NCBI GenBank assembly: GCA_016200005.1
Contig: JACQFP010000053.1
Coordinates: forward strand, 124,001-188,000
Direction of reading: 5' to 3'
From: Verrucomicrobiota bacterium
GTDB lineage: Bacteria > Verrucomicrobiota > Verrucomicrobiia > Limisphaerales > PALSA-1396
DNA length: 64,000 nucleotides
Below are positions 40,731 to 50,340 of the stretch, in pieces. The notes under the pieces are model-generated. The model was given only the letters and a program-made list of their open reading frames with translations, was not told where the DNA came from and did no database searches. The position numbers and the translations under genes are program-made. Numbering within the stretch: the stretch's first letter is position 1; each line of letters opens with the position of its first letter.

Positions 40731-41768
40731 TCATTGAATCGGAGGTTTGATCGTCTCCAAGAGCCGCTTGGTGACATTCTCCACGCTGACGCCTTCCGCT
40801 TCGGCGCGGTAATTGAGCAGAATGCGATGGCGAAGGACAGGGTAAGCGAGAGTTTGAATGTCCTCCACCGTCACGTGAGCACGGCCTTTCAGGAGCGCAC
40901 GGGTCTTGGCGCCAAGCACAAGGAATTGTCCGGCGCGCGTGCCGGCACCCCAACTGGCCCATTCGTTGATGAACGGCGGCGTGCCGTCTTGATGCGGGCG
41001 CGAAGCCGCGGCAAGCTGCACGGCGTAGCGGACGATTTCCTCGGCGATGGGCACTTTGCGGACGATGTCGTGGAAACGCAGCACATCCCCGCCGGTGAAC
41101 AGTGGTTCGATAAGGGCAGGCAGTTCCGATGTGGTGCGGGTAACGACAGTGACCTCGTCGTTCTCCGGCAGATAGTCCATGACGACATTGAACATGAAGC
41201 GATCGAGTTGCGCCTCGGGCAACGGATACGTGCCTTCCATCTCGATGGGATTCTGCGTGGCGAGCACGAAGAAGGGTTCTTCCAGTGCGTGGCGAACACC
41301 GGCGGCGGTGACCTGGTGTTCCTGCATCGCTTCGAGCAACGCGGCCTGGGTCTTCGGCGGCGTGCGATTGATTTCGTCGGCGAGGATGATGTTGGCAAAC
41401 ACCGGACCGCGCACAAAAACCATTCGCCGTCCATCGCCCGTGTCCTGCAAAATCTCTGTGCCGGTAATGTCCGCCGGCATGAGGTCGGGCGTGAACTGGA
41501 TGCGCTGGAACTTGAGATGGAAAATCTGCGCGATGGATTTAACCAGAAGCGTCTTGGCCAGCCCCGGCGCGCCCGTGATCAAACAATGTCCGCCCGCGAA
41601 AAGAGCGATCAATAGCTGCTCGATCACGTCCTTCTGTCCGACGATGACCTTGCCGAGCTCCGCTTCGATCTGGGCGCGGCCGGTGGTGAGGCGCTCGACG
41701 GTTTCGCGCTGGGTCTGGATCGTTGGCGATACAGCTTCTTCGGGTTTGGCTTCTGTGAGAGTGCTCAT
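40731..41768 (-). CDS. MoxR-family AAA+ ATPase
   Basis: 345 residues. Walker A GAPGLAKTLL near 62, Walker B IILADEINR near 120, then TPPKTQAALLEAMQE, the sensor segment LATQNPIEMEGTYPLPEAQLDRF and an arginine-finger region. MoxR proteins act as chaperone-like ATPases with DUF58/VWA partners. Ends at the heptad element, with the DUF4159 gene directly upstream (its stop abuts this ATG). Confidence 0.93.
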   Translation of the reverse strand: MSTLTEAKPEEAVSPTIQTQRETVERLTTGRAQIEAELGKVIVGQKDVIEQLLIALFAGGHCLITGAPGLAKTLLVKSIAQIFHLKFQRIQFTPDLMPADITGTEILQDTGDGRRMVFVRGPVFANIILADEINRTPPKTQAALLEAMQEHQVTAAGVRHALEEPFFVLATQNPIEMEGTYPLPEAQLDRFMFNVVMDYLPENDEVTVVTRTTSELPALIEPLFTGGDVLRFHDIVRKVPIAEEIVRYAVQLAAASRPHQDGTPPFINEWASWGAGTRAGQFLVLGAKTRALLKGRAHVTVEDIQTLAYPVLRHRILLNYRAEAEGVSVENVTKRLLETIKPPIQ

Positions 41769-42743
41769 TTAGTGTGTCATTACGTAATAGATTATGTTGA
41801 TGCCGAGCGGATAGGAAATTTTCTCAGAAAACTTTTCGAAATACTCAAGGTCCTCGCCTTCACGTTCCCAACCGTCGCTGATGTCGCTGTTGTGGATGGC
41901 GATGATCATGAGGCGCTGTTTGTCGTCAAACCAGGCGCGGACGTGCATTTCCTCGGAGCCTTCGCCGCGAAAGACGCGTTGCAGACTCGACCCCGGATCG
42001 CGCGGATCATAGTCGCGATTCCAAAATTGCTTGGTCGGCACTTGAAGATTGTTCAGAGGGCCCTTGAGATCACAAACGCAATGGAACAACGGATGACCCA
42101 TCGGCAGGTCGCTCCACGACCGGCCTGGTAACACGCGTTTCATCTGCGCTTCAAATCCGTTCCATTCCTGCGCGCCCCAAAAATCGTTCATGAAGAGGAC
42201 GCCCCCATTGAGCAAGTATTTGCGCAGCGCGTCCACCTCCTCGTCCCGCAAACGCATGTAGCCCGCGTGCTCCATGTAAAGGAGGGGATAATCGGAAATA
42301 GACGGGTCGGTGAGCTTCAGCACACGACAGTCTGGATCAGTCTTGAACGAGGTCATCTGCTGGAGGCGGTGGGAAAGATTCAAGTCGGCGTCGGGGTAAT
42401 CGACCCACCAGCCCAGCCAGCGCCAGCGTCCGTCCCCGCGCGATCTGGGACGCAGGTCAGATTTGAAAATGACGCGGGCGAAGGTGAACACGTCCTTCTC
42501 GAAGCCGGCGGCGTTGGTCCAATTGGGCGTGCCGGTACTGTGGGACATCGTTTCACGCGCGGTTCGAACCGTGTCTTCGTTGACCAACCCGCTGCCTTCC
42601 GTCCAGACATACGAGCCGCTTTCCTCGTAGTCAGCGCTTCGGAAACCGCTGCGACCCGCGCCGCGCCGGTATTGCGCGACACAAATGCCCGCTCCAATCG
42701 CGGCCACAGCGCCAACGAGAAAAATCTTTCGGCCGGTGTTCAT
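41769..42743 (-). CDS. DUF4159 domain protein, copy 2
   Basis: 324 residues. One N-terminal membrane helix (KIFLVGAVAAIGAGICVAQY), then the DUF4159 body: NWTNAAGFEKDVFTFARV, SLFRLQQMTS-like SHRLQQMTSFKTDPD, PLLYMEHAGYMRL, LRKYLLNGGVLFMNDFWG and, at the end, YPLGINIIYYVMTH. DUF4159 proteins have a Rossmann-like GATase/VWA-related fold of unknown activity. It follows its paralogue without a gap. Confidence 0.88.
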   Translation of the reverse strand: MNTGRKIFLVGAVAAIGAGICVAQYRRGAGRSGFRSADYEESGSYVWTEGSGLVNEDTVRTARETMSHSTGTPNWTNAAGFEKDVFTFARVIFKSDLRPRSRGDGRWRWLGWWVDYPDADLNLSHRLQQMTSFKTDPDCRVLKLTDPSISDYPLLYMEHAGYMRLRDEEVDALRKYLLNGGVLFMNDFWGAQEWNGFEAQMKRVLPGRSWSDLPMGHPLFHCVCDLKGPLNNLQVPTKQFWNRDYDPRDPGSSLQRVFRGEGSEEMHVRAWFDDKQRLMIIAIHNSDISDGWEREGEDLEYFEKFSEKISYPLGINIIYYVMTH

Positions 42744-43628
42744 CTAATGAGTCATGACGTAGAAGATGACGTTGATGCCGAGCGGATACGCGATCTTTTC
42801 CGAGAAGTGTTCAAAGAAGTACTGGTACTCGCCTTCGCGTTCCCAACCGTCGCCGTTGTCGGTGTTGTGGGTGGCCAACACCATCATGCGTCCCTTGTCA
42901 TCAAAGATGGCGCGATGATGAACTTCGATGCATTCCTCGGCGTCGTGGTATTCCCAGGTGACATGTTGCGGATCATATTGGCTGCGCTCGCCCAGCCAGT
43001 AATTGGGGACCTGTCCTTTGGATTTTATCTCGAAGACACAATGATAAATTGGATGGTCGAGCGGCAGTTCAACGAAACTGCGACCTGGAAACACACGCTT
43101 CATTACGGCGTTCATCCCGGCCCACTGAGCTTCACCCCAGAAATCATCGAGCCAGAGAAATCCGCCGTTGAGCAAATACGCACGCAAGGCGTCGATTTCC
43201 GGGTCCGTGAGCGAGAGGCTGCCGGGTTCCACCATGTAGATGAAGGGGTAATCGACCAGTTCTTTTTCGGTCAACCAGAGGAAGCGGCCGTTCGGGTCGG
43301 TCTTCAACGAAGTCATTTGTTGCAAACGAAACGACAGGTTGAGGTCGCTGTCCGGGGCGTCCGTGGTCCACGGCCCGCCGCTGCTGTAAGGCTCGCGACC
43401 ACGCTTGATCCGCACAAAGGTCCAAACATCCTTCTCGAATCCGGGCGCGTTTGTCCACACGGGTGTGCCAGTGCTATGCGTCGGCACCTCACGTGGAGTC
43501 CGGGTGTCATCAGGAATGTAGCTTTCGCCGCCGAACCCGCCCCAGTAACCACCTCGACTGCGACGCTGGGCAAGCACGGCGCCCAAGGCCAAGGCAAGAA
43601 CGAAGAGTATCAGCCAAAACTTTTTCAT
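42744..43628 (-). CDS. DUF4159 domain protein, copy 1
   Basis: 294 residues with an N-terminal signal-like helix (FWLILFVLALALGAVLA). Same ordered motifs as the next gene: PVWTNAPGFEKDVWTFVRI, SFRLQQMTSLKTDPNG, YPFIYMVEPGSLSLTD, LRAYLLNGGFLWLDDFWGE, and the identical-style C-terminus YPLGINVIFYVMTH. A tandem duplication that has diverged well. Starts 4 bp inside the TPR protein gene. Confidence 0.88.
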   Translation of the reverse strand: MKKFWLILFVLALALGAVLAQRRSRGGYWGGFGGESYIPDDTRTPREVPTHSTGTPVWTNAPGFEKDVWTFVRIKRGREPYSSGGPWTTDAPDSDLNLSFRLQQMTSLKTDPNGRFLWLTEKELVDYPFIYMVEPGSLSLTDPEIDALRAYLLNGGFLWLDDFWGEAQWAGMNAVMKRVFPGRSFVELPLDHPIYHCVFEIKSKGQVPNYWLGERSQYDPQHVTWEYHDAEECIEVHHRAIFDDKGRMMVLATHNTDNGDGWEREGEYQYFFEHFSEKIAYPLGINVIFYVMTH

Positions 43629-46327
43629 GGCTTCAATTGAACTTTGGATTCAGACAGCGGGACACTGGCTTCTGATTGTAGCGACGCGCCATTGATTCGC
43701 AGCAGTAGCTTAAGGGCATCACGATAGCGCGGCGACTCTTCCAAAGCCTGTAAGACGTGACGGCGCGCCTCCGGGTCATGGACGCGATGGAGAGCCTGGG
43801 CCAGATGGAAATGCAATTCTGCCGGATCGGGTGGATCGAGTTGCAGCAAGGCGCGGTAAGCCGAGATGGTTGACTGTGGCGCATCGGTCTGCTCGCTGGC
43901 TTTTGCCAGGAAACGATAGGGCGGCGACACCAGCGGGTCCACCGCCAGAAAGCGTTCGGCATTTTCAGTGACCGCCGGCCAGTCTTGCACGGCGGTTCCC
44001 AATTCCATCAGGCGAAGATAGGCATCAATGGCCTCATTGTCTTGTTCCGCAAGCCGGGCGAGGACTAGGCGCTCTGCATTGGTCTCGCCCAACTCGCGAT
44101 GCACGATCGCCAGCATACGATAGGCGCTGTCGGCACCGATTTGCGCTGGATAAAGCTGAATCAGTTTTTCCAACGGCGCCTTGGCTTGTTGAAATTTCTT
44201 CTCCTCGATGAGTCGTCTGGCTTGCTCGCTTAACGCGTAAAAAGTCGTGGGATGGCTGGCAATCCATTTCGTAAGTTCGACTTCGCCGTGTCGAGACGGA
44301 GAGCGAAAGCGAGGATCAATCTTAAATTGGTCCTTGGAATCAACCGATGCGTTTGTTTTCTGACCATCGTGCAGGGGAGGAACTGGCACGACAGCCCCAA
44401 TTTCAACTGGCGCATCCTTTAAGTCCGGCTTTGCCCAGTCGAGACCGGGCGCGAGTTTGTCGGCCCGTTCACGGGCGAAAGCGGCGAATTCTTTTTCAAT
44501 TTCTGCCATCGCCACGGTGTTTTTCTCGAGGGTCTGATTGATCTCTGCGCCGTCGCCCAAGTCGTGGAGAATCGACTTTAACTTGTCCAACCCAAACTGT
44601 TGAACAAGAAATTCCACGACGAGCGAAGATTCGTAATAGGCGAATTGAAGATGGTGCTCGGATGGTGCCGTCAAGAATGCGGCGCTCAGCTTCGACACCG
44701 GTGTCAAGTCCTCGCCCAGGATCATTTCACGGTAACGCGGCGTCAGGTGTTCTCCCCAACTCGGATTGGCCTGCCGCTCCTCGTAAACGGAAATGCCCTC
44801 GCTCAGCCAGCGCGGCATCTTGTTGCGCGTCATCTGGAGCGTGACGACGTGACAAAACTCGTGCCAGAGAACAGCCTGCCAGTTGACCGGATGTCCGGGA
44901 TGCGCCGCCGGACTATTAGCAGTCACCACCGTGCCGAAGCAAACGCCGAGGTAGCCGGGGTTGCCCGGCATGCCGAAGGTGCGCACTGCAAAATCCTTTT
45001 GCTCGGGGAACACCTCAACCGTCGTGGGCCGCTTCGGTTCGAAACCGTATTTCGCGCTGAGGTTGCTGCGAGCTTGTTCCAGCAATGCCAGCACGCGCTG
45101 GCCGTACACTGCGGCTTCGTGACTGCCCATGCGGACGATGAAGTTCTGGTTGGTGAGCGTCGCAAACTTTCCCATCGTGTCGTGCAATGTCGTCAGATTG
45201 AAGGCTGCCACGTCATAGGCGTCGCGCTTTTGCACTTCTTCGGCGAGCTTCCAGCCGTCCGCTTCCTCGCCAAGTCGCAACAAGTCCTGAGCGAGTTGGG
45301 CCTTGGCGGGAAGATAGTTGGTGTCGAACTCCAAGGCTTGTCGCTGATGCGCCGAGCCTTCGGCAAAGCGATATTTCTCGGAGAGCTTTTTCCCGATCAA
45401 ATGGTCCACGCGTGGATCCGTGGGCCAGAATTTCAGCGCGGTCGCTCTCGCATTCTTTTCGGTGTCGGGCTGGTTCTGGAGATGCGCGATCACGGCGCGG
45501 TAGGCCCAAGCCTCCGGCTGCCACGGGTTGATGGTCTTGATTCGATCCAGGAGTTTTCCAGCCTCGCCGTAATCTTCGGCGTCGATGTTGTGATCGGCCA
45601 GCAAGAGCAGGCTGCCGATATGATTGCTGTTGCGTTCCAACGCGGCTTCCAATGCATCAATCATGCGCGACTGGTCACTGGGCGCGAAAGCCTGTGCGAG
45701 ACCGAAATAAAGGTCGGGATCCTCCGGCAGTTGCTTGAGACCCTCCTGAAATTTTTTCGCGGCGAGCGCGAAGTCATGTTTTTCCAGCGCCAGTTCGCCG
45801 CTCGCGAGATAGACGTCTCGCAATTTCGGGTCGGCTTTGCGCGCGGTTTCGAGGATTTTGTCCAACACGCGTTTCGGATCAGCGCCACCGAGGAGGGCCG
45901 CCTTGCCCAACACCACGAGACTCGCTGCGTCCCGGTAGCTGCCTTGGTAGGACGAAAACCGTTGCACAATTTCCTCCAGCAATTGTGCGGCTGCGTCGGG
46001 CTGGCCGTTGTGGAGGAATACGTCGCGTGCCTGCCACCGCAATCGAATGCTCTGTCGCTGTTGAGCCAGCGCGTTGGTGATCGCTGCCAGAGCCCGGGGA
46101 TACTGGCCGGTTGTCAAAAGCGCTTGGCTCAACAAAATGTGCCAGTCTTCATCGTCCTCGCCATTCTTAATTGCTTTCCCCGCAAGCGCGATGCACTTGT
46201 CGTAATTCCCTGATAGAAACTGTTGTCGTGCCTCCTCCACGTCCGCTGCCGCCGCGGCTGTCGCAGCCTGGATCAGCAGCGTGCCGACAACCGCCAGGCA
46301 CATCAGGGTGGCAACAGAGCGAATCAT
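43625..46327 (-). CDS. TPR protein with gluzincin (peptidase MA-like) domain
   Basis: 900 residues with a signal peptide (MCLAVVGTLLIQAATAAAAA). TPR-like helical repeats run from about 28 to 400 and again from about 690 to the end. Between them is a metalloprotease-like domain: WHEFCHVVTLQMTRNKMPRWLSEGISVYEE near 489, where H-E-x-x-H and the downstream Glu of SEGISVYEE give the gluzincin zinc set. First gene of the minus-strand cluster and probably periplasmic. The metal motif is intact, so it may be an active protease; its target is unknown. Confidence 0.82.
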   Translation of the reverse strand: MIRSVATLMCLAVVGTLLIQAATAAAAADVEEARQQFLSGNYDKCIALAGKAIKNGEDDEDWHILLSQALLTTGQYPRALAAITNALAQQRQSIRLRWQARDVFLHNGQPDAAAQLLEEIVQRFSSYQGSYRDAASLVVLGKAALLGGADPKRVLDKILETARKADPKLRDVYLASGELALEKHDFALAAKKFQEGLKQLPEDPDLYFGLAQAFAPSDQSRMIDALEAALERNSNHIGSLLLLADHNIDAEDYGEAGKLLDRIKTINPWQPEAWAYRAVIAHLQNQPDTEKNARATALKFWPTDPRVDHLIGKKLSEKYRFAEGSAHQRQALEFDTNYLPAKAQLAQDLLRLGEEADGWKLAEEVQKRDAYDVAAFNLTTLHDTMGKFATLTNQNFIVRMGSHEAAVYGQRVLALLEQARSNLSAKYGFEPKRPTTVEVFPEQKDFAVRTFGMPGNPGYLGVCFGTVVTANSPAAHPGHPVNWQAVLWHEFCHVVTLQMTRNKMPRWLSEGISVYEERQANPSWGEHLTPRYREMILGEDLTPVSKLSAAFLTAPSEHHLQFAYYESSLVVEFLVQQFGLDKLKSILHDLGDGAEINQTLEKNTVAMAEIEKEFAAFARERADKLAPGLDWAKPDLKDAPVEIGAVVPVPPLHDGQKTNASVDSKDQFKIDPRFRSPSRHGEVELTKWIASHPTTFYALSEQARRLIEEKKFQQAKAPLEKLIQLYPAQIGADSAYRMLAIVHRELGETNAERLVLARLAEQDNEAIDAYLRLMELGTAVQDWPAVTENAERFLAVDPLVSPPYRFLAKASEQTDAPQSTISAYRALLQLDPPDPAELHFHLAQALHRVHDPEARRHVLQALEESPRYRDALKLLLRINGASLQSEASVPLSESKVQLKP

Positions 46328-46511
46328 TCTTTTTGGGCTACTTGATTAATGCTCCACCTTAAGCCATGCCCATATCACGCGCAAGGAATTCGGCGCGACG
46401 ATTGAGTTTGTTCTGCGTCGGAAACTCGCCTTGCGTGGGTGGTCCGCAGACGCAAACACCGCATTCGCCTTCAGCCTTGAAACGGTTCGGGCTTTCTTCT
46501 AGCGTCGCCGG

Positions 46512-47630
46512 ATGCAACAACACGATGTAATTGTATCCTTCGATAACTGTGAGACGAGGACAAGGTCCGCTGTCTCAACGGGCCTGCTATTGCTCGCAAT
46601 TTCCTGTCTGACCTCCGCCGTTGCGTCCGACTTCCCGACGCTGCAAGCGCGGCTGCAACAGACGCCGTTCAAGATCGCGTATGAAACCTACGTGGACAAC
46701 AACTGGGAGATTTTCGTCATGAACGCCGACGGGTCCAATCCGGTGAACCTGACGCACACGCCTGACTTGAACGAGCATTATCCGCAAATTTCCCCAGACG
46801 GCACCAAGATCGCGTTTGCGGTGGACGAAGGGGAGGGCCGCGACGCCGTCCGCACCATTTACTACATGGATAGCGACGGGAAGAACCGGAAGAAAGTCGC
46901 CGACCACGCGCGGGAACAGTTCTGGAGCCCGGACGGAAAGACGATTGGGTTTCTGAAGCAGGAATACCCGAAATTCAACGTGATGGATTACTACACCACC
47001 GGGATTGAATACTTTGATCTGGCCAAGGGCACTATCACGGCGCATCCCAACAGTGAGCAAATCCACCATCTCTATAACCCATCTTTTTCGCAGGACGGTA
47101 AGTGGATTGTAGCTACCGTCCACGCCGGCATGGGGTTTGGCCATGCCATTCTGGCCATCGAAGCTTACGGCGATAAAATCTTTAATCTCGGGATTTCCGG
47201 CTGTCGGCCCTGTCTCAGTCCGGACGGCAAACAGATTGCGTGGGGGCCGGGCGATCACGAACTGGCGGCGGCGCCCATCGATCTGGACTCCAATCCGCCG
47301 AAGGTCGGTCCCAAGCGCGTGCGGATTTTCGATTCCAAGAACAAGATTTACCATGTGGACTGGTCGCCGGACAGCCGCTTTTTGAGTTTTAGCCGCGGGC
47401 CAGACGGGGAGGGTGACCTCACCAAACCGGGAACGTTCCAGGCCGCTTGCGAGATCGTCGGCGTTTATGCGAAAGGTTGGGACCTCTGCGCCGTCTCGGC
47501 GGAACACGATCACGTTTTCAGTTTCGCGACGGCGACCAACGGTGAGATTGCCGTGCTTACCACGAATGGCTTGAGCAACAAAGAATCCGCCTGGTTCCGC
47601 CCCAACCCAGCGACAAAGGCCGCACGATGA
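46512..47630 (+). CDS. TolB-like WD40/PD40 beta-propeller secreted protein
   Basis: 372 residues with an N-terminal signal region (TGLLLLAISCLTSAVA). Repeated PD40 motifs: WEIFVMNADGSNPVNLT, YPQISPDGTKIAF, FWSPDGKTIGFL, NPSFSQDGKWIVA, CLSPDGKQIAW and VDWSPDSRFLSFSRG. It folds as a beta-propeller, probably a binding or scaffold protein in the periplasm. The stop overlaps the next gene (ATGA), suggesting that the two work together. Confidence 0.82.
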   Translation: MQQHDVIVSFDNCETRTRSAVSTGLLLLAISCLTSAVASDFPTLQARLQQTPFKIAYETYVDNNWEIFVMNADGSNPVNLTHTPDLNEHYPQISPDGTKIAFAVDEGEGRDAVRTIYYMDSDGKNRKKVADHAREQFWSPDGKTIGFLKQEYPKFNVMDYYTTGIEYFDLAKGTITAHPNSEQIHHLYNPSFSQDGKWIVATVHAGMGFGHAILAIEAYGDKIFNLGISGCRPCLSPDGKQIAWGPGDHELAAAPIDLDSNPPKVGPKRVRIFDSKNKIYHVDWSPDSRFLSFSRGPDGEGDLTKPGTFQAACEIVGVYAKGWDLCAVSAEHDHVFSFATATNGEIAVLTTNGLSNKESAWFRPNPATKAAR

Positions 47631-48511
47631 AACGCCTCAGATTCGTGGCTGCGTTGATTGTCGTGCCGACGATTTCGCTGATTCCCGTTCGGGCGCAATC
47701 AACCGAGCCGGTGGAGGTGGTCACGAAATCCGGCGTGGAGATGGTTTACCTGCCGGCAGGCGAGTTTCAAATGGGCACCAGTGACGGCAATCCCGATGAA
47801 GCACCGGTTCATAAGGTAAAAATCTCCGGACTGCTCATGGACAAGTTCGAGGTCACTCAGGAGATGTTTGCCAAAGTGCAGTTACCGAATCCTTCTCATT
47901 GGCAGGATCATCCCAGAAACCCGGTCGAACGAGTGCGCTGGCGCGACGCGAAACAGTATTGCAATGAACGGTCGCGGCTCGAAGGGTTGAGCCTTTGTTA
48001 CAATGAGAAAACCGAAGGCTGGGACTGCAATTATGACGCTACTGGGTACCGGCTTCCGACAGAGGCGGAGTGGGAATATGCCTGTCGTGCCGGCACGACC
48101 GGTCCATTTGATTTCGGTTCGGAAGACAAGCTGCGCCAATACGCCTGGTTTGATCGAGACGCCGCTGCGCGCACGCACGTGGTCGGCACGAAACGGCCGA
48201 ATCGCTGGGGATTGTATGATCTTCACGGCAACGTCTCCGAATGGTGTGAAGATGTTTATAGCCCGGGCTATTACCGCGAAAGTCCGGGCGCGGATCCAAA
48301 AGGTCCACCAAGTCCCGGCAAGGACGTGAAACGCGTTCTGCGCGGTGGTTCCTGGAAGTCCTCCGCGGCAATGTGCCGCGCCTCATTCCGCCAGGGTGAG
48401 CGGACCGGGAACACAGACGCTTGCTTCTCCACGGATTTTTGCGGGTTTCGTTGTGTTCGGCGAATTGCGCCAGACGAGTTGTCGAAATTGCGCAGCAGGC
48501 CCAAGTCGTAA
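47627..48511 (+). CDS. SUMF1/formylglycine-generating-enzyme-fold protein, likely not catalytic
   Basis: 294 residues, signal peptide at the start (RLRFVAALIVVPTISL). The fold is clear: EMVYLPAGEFQMGTSDGNPDE, DKFEVTQEMF, YRLPTEAEWEYACRAGT, WGLYDLHGNVSEWCEDVY, VLRGGSWKSSAAMCRASFR, CGFRCVRR. In true FGE the segment after RGGS holds two Cys with spacing C-x-x-x-x-C; here the first is replaced by Ser (KSSAAMC). It therefore probably lacks the oxidase chemistry and acts as a binding or structural domain. No sulfatase gene is in the window. Confidence 0.85.
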   Translation: MKRLRFVAALIVVPTISLIPVRAQSTEPVEVVTKSGVEMVYLPAGEFQMGTSDGNPDEAPVHKVKISGLLMDKFEVTQEMFAKVQLPNPSHWQDHPRNPVERVRWRDAKQYCNERSRLEGLSLCYNEKTEGWDCNYDATGYRLPTEAEWEYACRAGTTGPFDFGSEDKLRQYAWFDRDAAARTHVVGTKRPNRWGLYDLHGNVSEWCEDVYSPGYYRESPGADPKGPPSPGKDVKRVLRGGSWKSSAAMCRASFRQGERTGNTDACFSTDFCGFRCVRRIAPDELSKLRSRPKS

Positions 48512-48555
48512 CGATGCAGACCGACGAACTCCTCGGCCTCCCCATGAGCCTCGTT

Positions 48556-48619
48556 GCAGCGGACGTGAGTCCGCTCGATCTGAATTCGATGAAAGTTAGA
48601 GCCGACTCACGTCGGCTGC
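48556..48619. repeat. Paired hairpins with compensating base changes
   Basis: Left hairpin AGCGGAC-GTGA-GTCCGCT (48556-48576) and right hairpin AGCCGAC-TCAC-GTCGGCT (48599-48619) are 19/21 reverse complements of each other; the two differences fall in one base pair. The rest of the 48512-48735 gap holds a REP-like stem near 48660 and no gene. Confidence 0.85.
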
Positions 48620-48735
48620 CACGGTCCGGTGGTACATTGCGCGAACTTTGTAGAGGGATTCTCCCTCCGTCGGAAGGGGGAAGGATCGGAATCGACAACT
48701 TCGTTCTGAATTAGTGTCGCACTCGTCGCACGCGT

Positions 48736-50337
48736 ATGCTTTTTCATACCTGGCCGTTCCTGCTCTTCTTGCTCGTCGTGTTGCCGGTCTTCTTCGCGTT
48801 GCGGAAGACACGGTTCTGGATTCACTGGTTGATGGTGGCCTCTTACTTTTTTTACGGCTGGTGGAATCCCTACTACCTGGTCTTGGTGGTTTATTCGACC
48901 GCGCTGGATTTTTTTCTGGTCGCGTTGATGGATCATTGTCCACGTGAAGGCAAACGTGTGGACGTAATCGCCCGGCTGACGCAGTTGCGTTTCGACGATC
49001 AAACACTCAAGTACGCATTCTTGGGCGCGTCCTCGGCAACAGTGAGCGTGATCGTCATCGCATTTCTCGGCCCGCCAACGCTTCGCTTCACGATGGCCAT
49101 TCTCGCTTTGATCCTTTTCCTCATGGCTACCGGTGCGCTGTTCAGCAGCCGTCGAATATGGCTGTTCATCAGTGTTTTCAACAATCTGGCCTTGCTGCTG
49201 TTCTTCAAATACGCCCGGTTCGTCATAGAGAACCTCAACCTGGCTTTTGCCTCGGCGCACATGACGGTGCGGTTGCCCGATCCCTCCACCATGATGCCGT
49301 TCGGCTTTGCCTACATTCTGCCGGTCGGCATTTCGTTTTTCACGTTTCAATCCCTGAGCTACACAATCGATTTTTATTTCGGCAAGGCGCAACGCGAGCG
49401 CAGTTTCTTCCGGTTCGCCGCGTTCGTGTGCTTCTTTCCCCAACTCATGGCCGGCCCGATTGAACGGGCGCGGCATCTGTTACCGCAGTTTCATCACTTT
49501 CCCGCCATCCGATTGCAGAACCTCACGGACGGGATGTCGCTGTTCATCGTGGGGTTGTTCAAGAAACTGGCGCTGGCCAATTACCTCTCGCTGTATGTGG
49601 AGCGGGTCTATGACAACCCCAAGGCGTTCGACGCGCCCGCGCTGATTCTGGCAACGTTCGCATTCGGCTGGCAGATTTTTTTCGACTTCAGCGGTTACAC
49701 CGACATGGCGCGAGGGGTGGCGCGAATTCTGGGTTTTAATTTGATTCTGAATTTCAACAATCCGTATCTCGCGACGGGTCTGGGCGATTTCTGGTCGCGC
49801 TGGCACATCAGCCTCTCAACCTGGTTTCGCGATTACGTTTATGTTCCGCTGGGCGGCAACCGCCACGGCAAATTCCAGACTTATCGCAACCTCTTCATCA
49901 CGTTTCTCATCTCGGGCATCTGGCACGGTGCCGCGTGGACGTTCGCGATTTGGGGGATGCTCCATGCGGCGGGCGTGATGTTGACCCGTGAATTGGAACG
50001 GTCGGCTTGGTATCGAGAGCGAATGCCGAAGTTGATCAAACAACTCGGAGTGTTCGCGTTTGTCAGTTTCGCCTGGATTTTTTTCCGCGCCGAAACGCTG
50101 GCGGATGCATCGCTCATTGTGCATCGGATTTTTTCAGCCGCCTGGCGGAATCCTGAATGCCCGGCCTTGATGCTGGGTCTGGTCGGCGTGGTGTGGCTTT
50201 ATCAATTCCTTTACGAATCGTCGGTTCGCGCGTTTCTGCAACAGGGGCTTGTCCGGGTAAGTGTCGTAGTAGCCATGGTGGTTTATATGTGCCTGTGCTC
50301 TGCGGGCGGCGGAAACTTCATCTACTTTCAATTCTGA
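48736..50337 (+). CDS. MBOAT O-acyltransferase (AlgI-like)
   Basis: 533 residues and about eleven membrane helices. Family motifs: FHTWPFLLFLLVVLPVFF at the start, LPVGISFFTFQSLSYTIDFY, FFPQLMAGPIERARHLLPQ, GYTDMARGVARILGF, FWSRWHISLSTWFRDYVYVPLGGNR, and SGIWHGAAWTFAIWGMLHA near 395 with the catalytic His. This family transfers acetyl groups across the inner membrane to exopolysaccharides. It is followed after three bases by a GDSL/SGNH gene, the usual AlgJ/AlgX-type partner. Confidence 0.92.
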   Translation: MLFHTWPFLLFLLVVLPVFFALRKTRFWIHWLMVASYFFYGWWNPYYLVLVVYSTALDFFLVALMDHCPREGKRVDVIARLTQLRFDDQTLKYAFLGASSATVSVIVIAFLGPPTLRFTMAILALILFLMATGALFSSRRIWLFISVFNNLALLLFFKYARFVIENLNLAFASAHMTVRLPDPSTMMPFGFAYILPVGISFFTFQSLSYTIDFYFGKAQRERSFFRFAAFVCFFPQLMAGPIERARHLLPQFHHFPAIRLQNLTDGMSLFIVGLFKKLALANYLSLYVERVYDNPKAFDAPALILATFAFGWQIFFDFSGYTDMARGVARILGFNLILNFNNPYLATGLGDFWSRWHISLSTWFRDYVYVPLGGNRHGKFQTYRNLFITFLISGIWHGAAWTFAIWGMLHAAGVMLTRELERSAWYRERMPKLIKQLGVFAFVSFAWIFFRAETLADASLIVHRIFSAAWRNPECPALMLGLVGVVWLYQFLYESSVRAFLQQGLVRVSVVVAMVVYMCLCSAGGGNFIYFQF

Positions 50338-50340
50338 CCC

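Noticed and set aside
44600-46213. 537-codon plus-strand open frame
   Set aside because: Antisense to the TPR/gluzincin gene, which has clear motifs; no support for a second product.
47627-48511. True formylglycine-generating enzyme for sulfatase maturation
   Set aside because: One of the two active-site cysteines is replaced and no sulfatase gene is present in the window.
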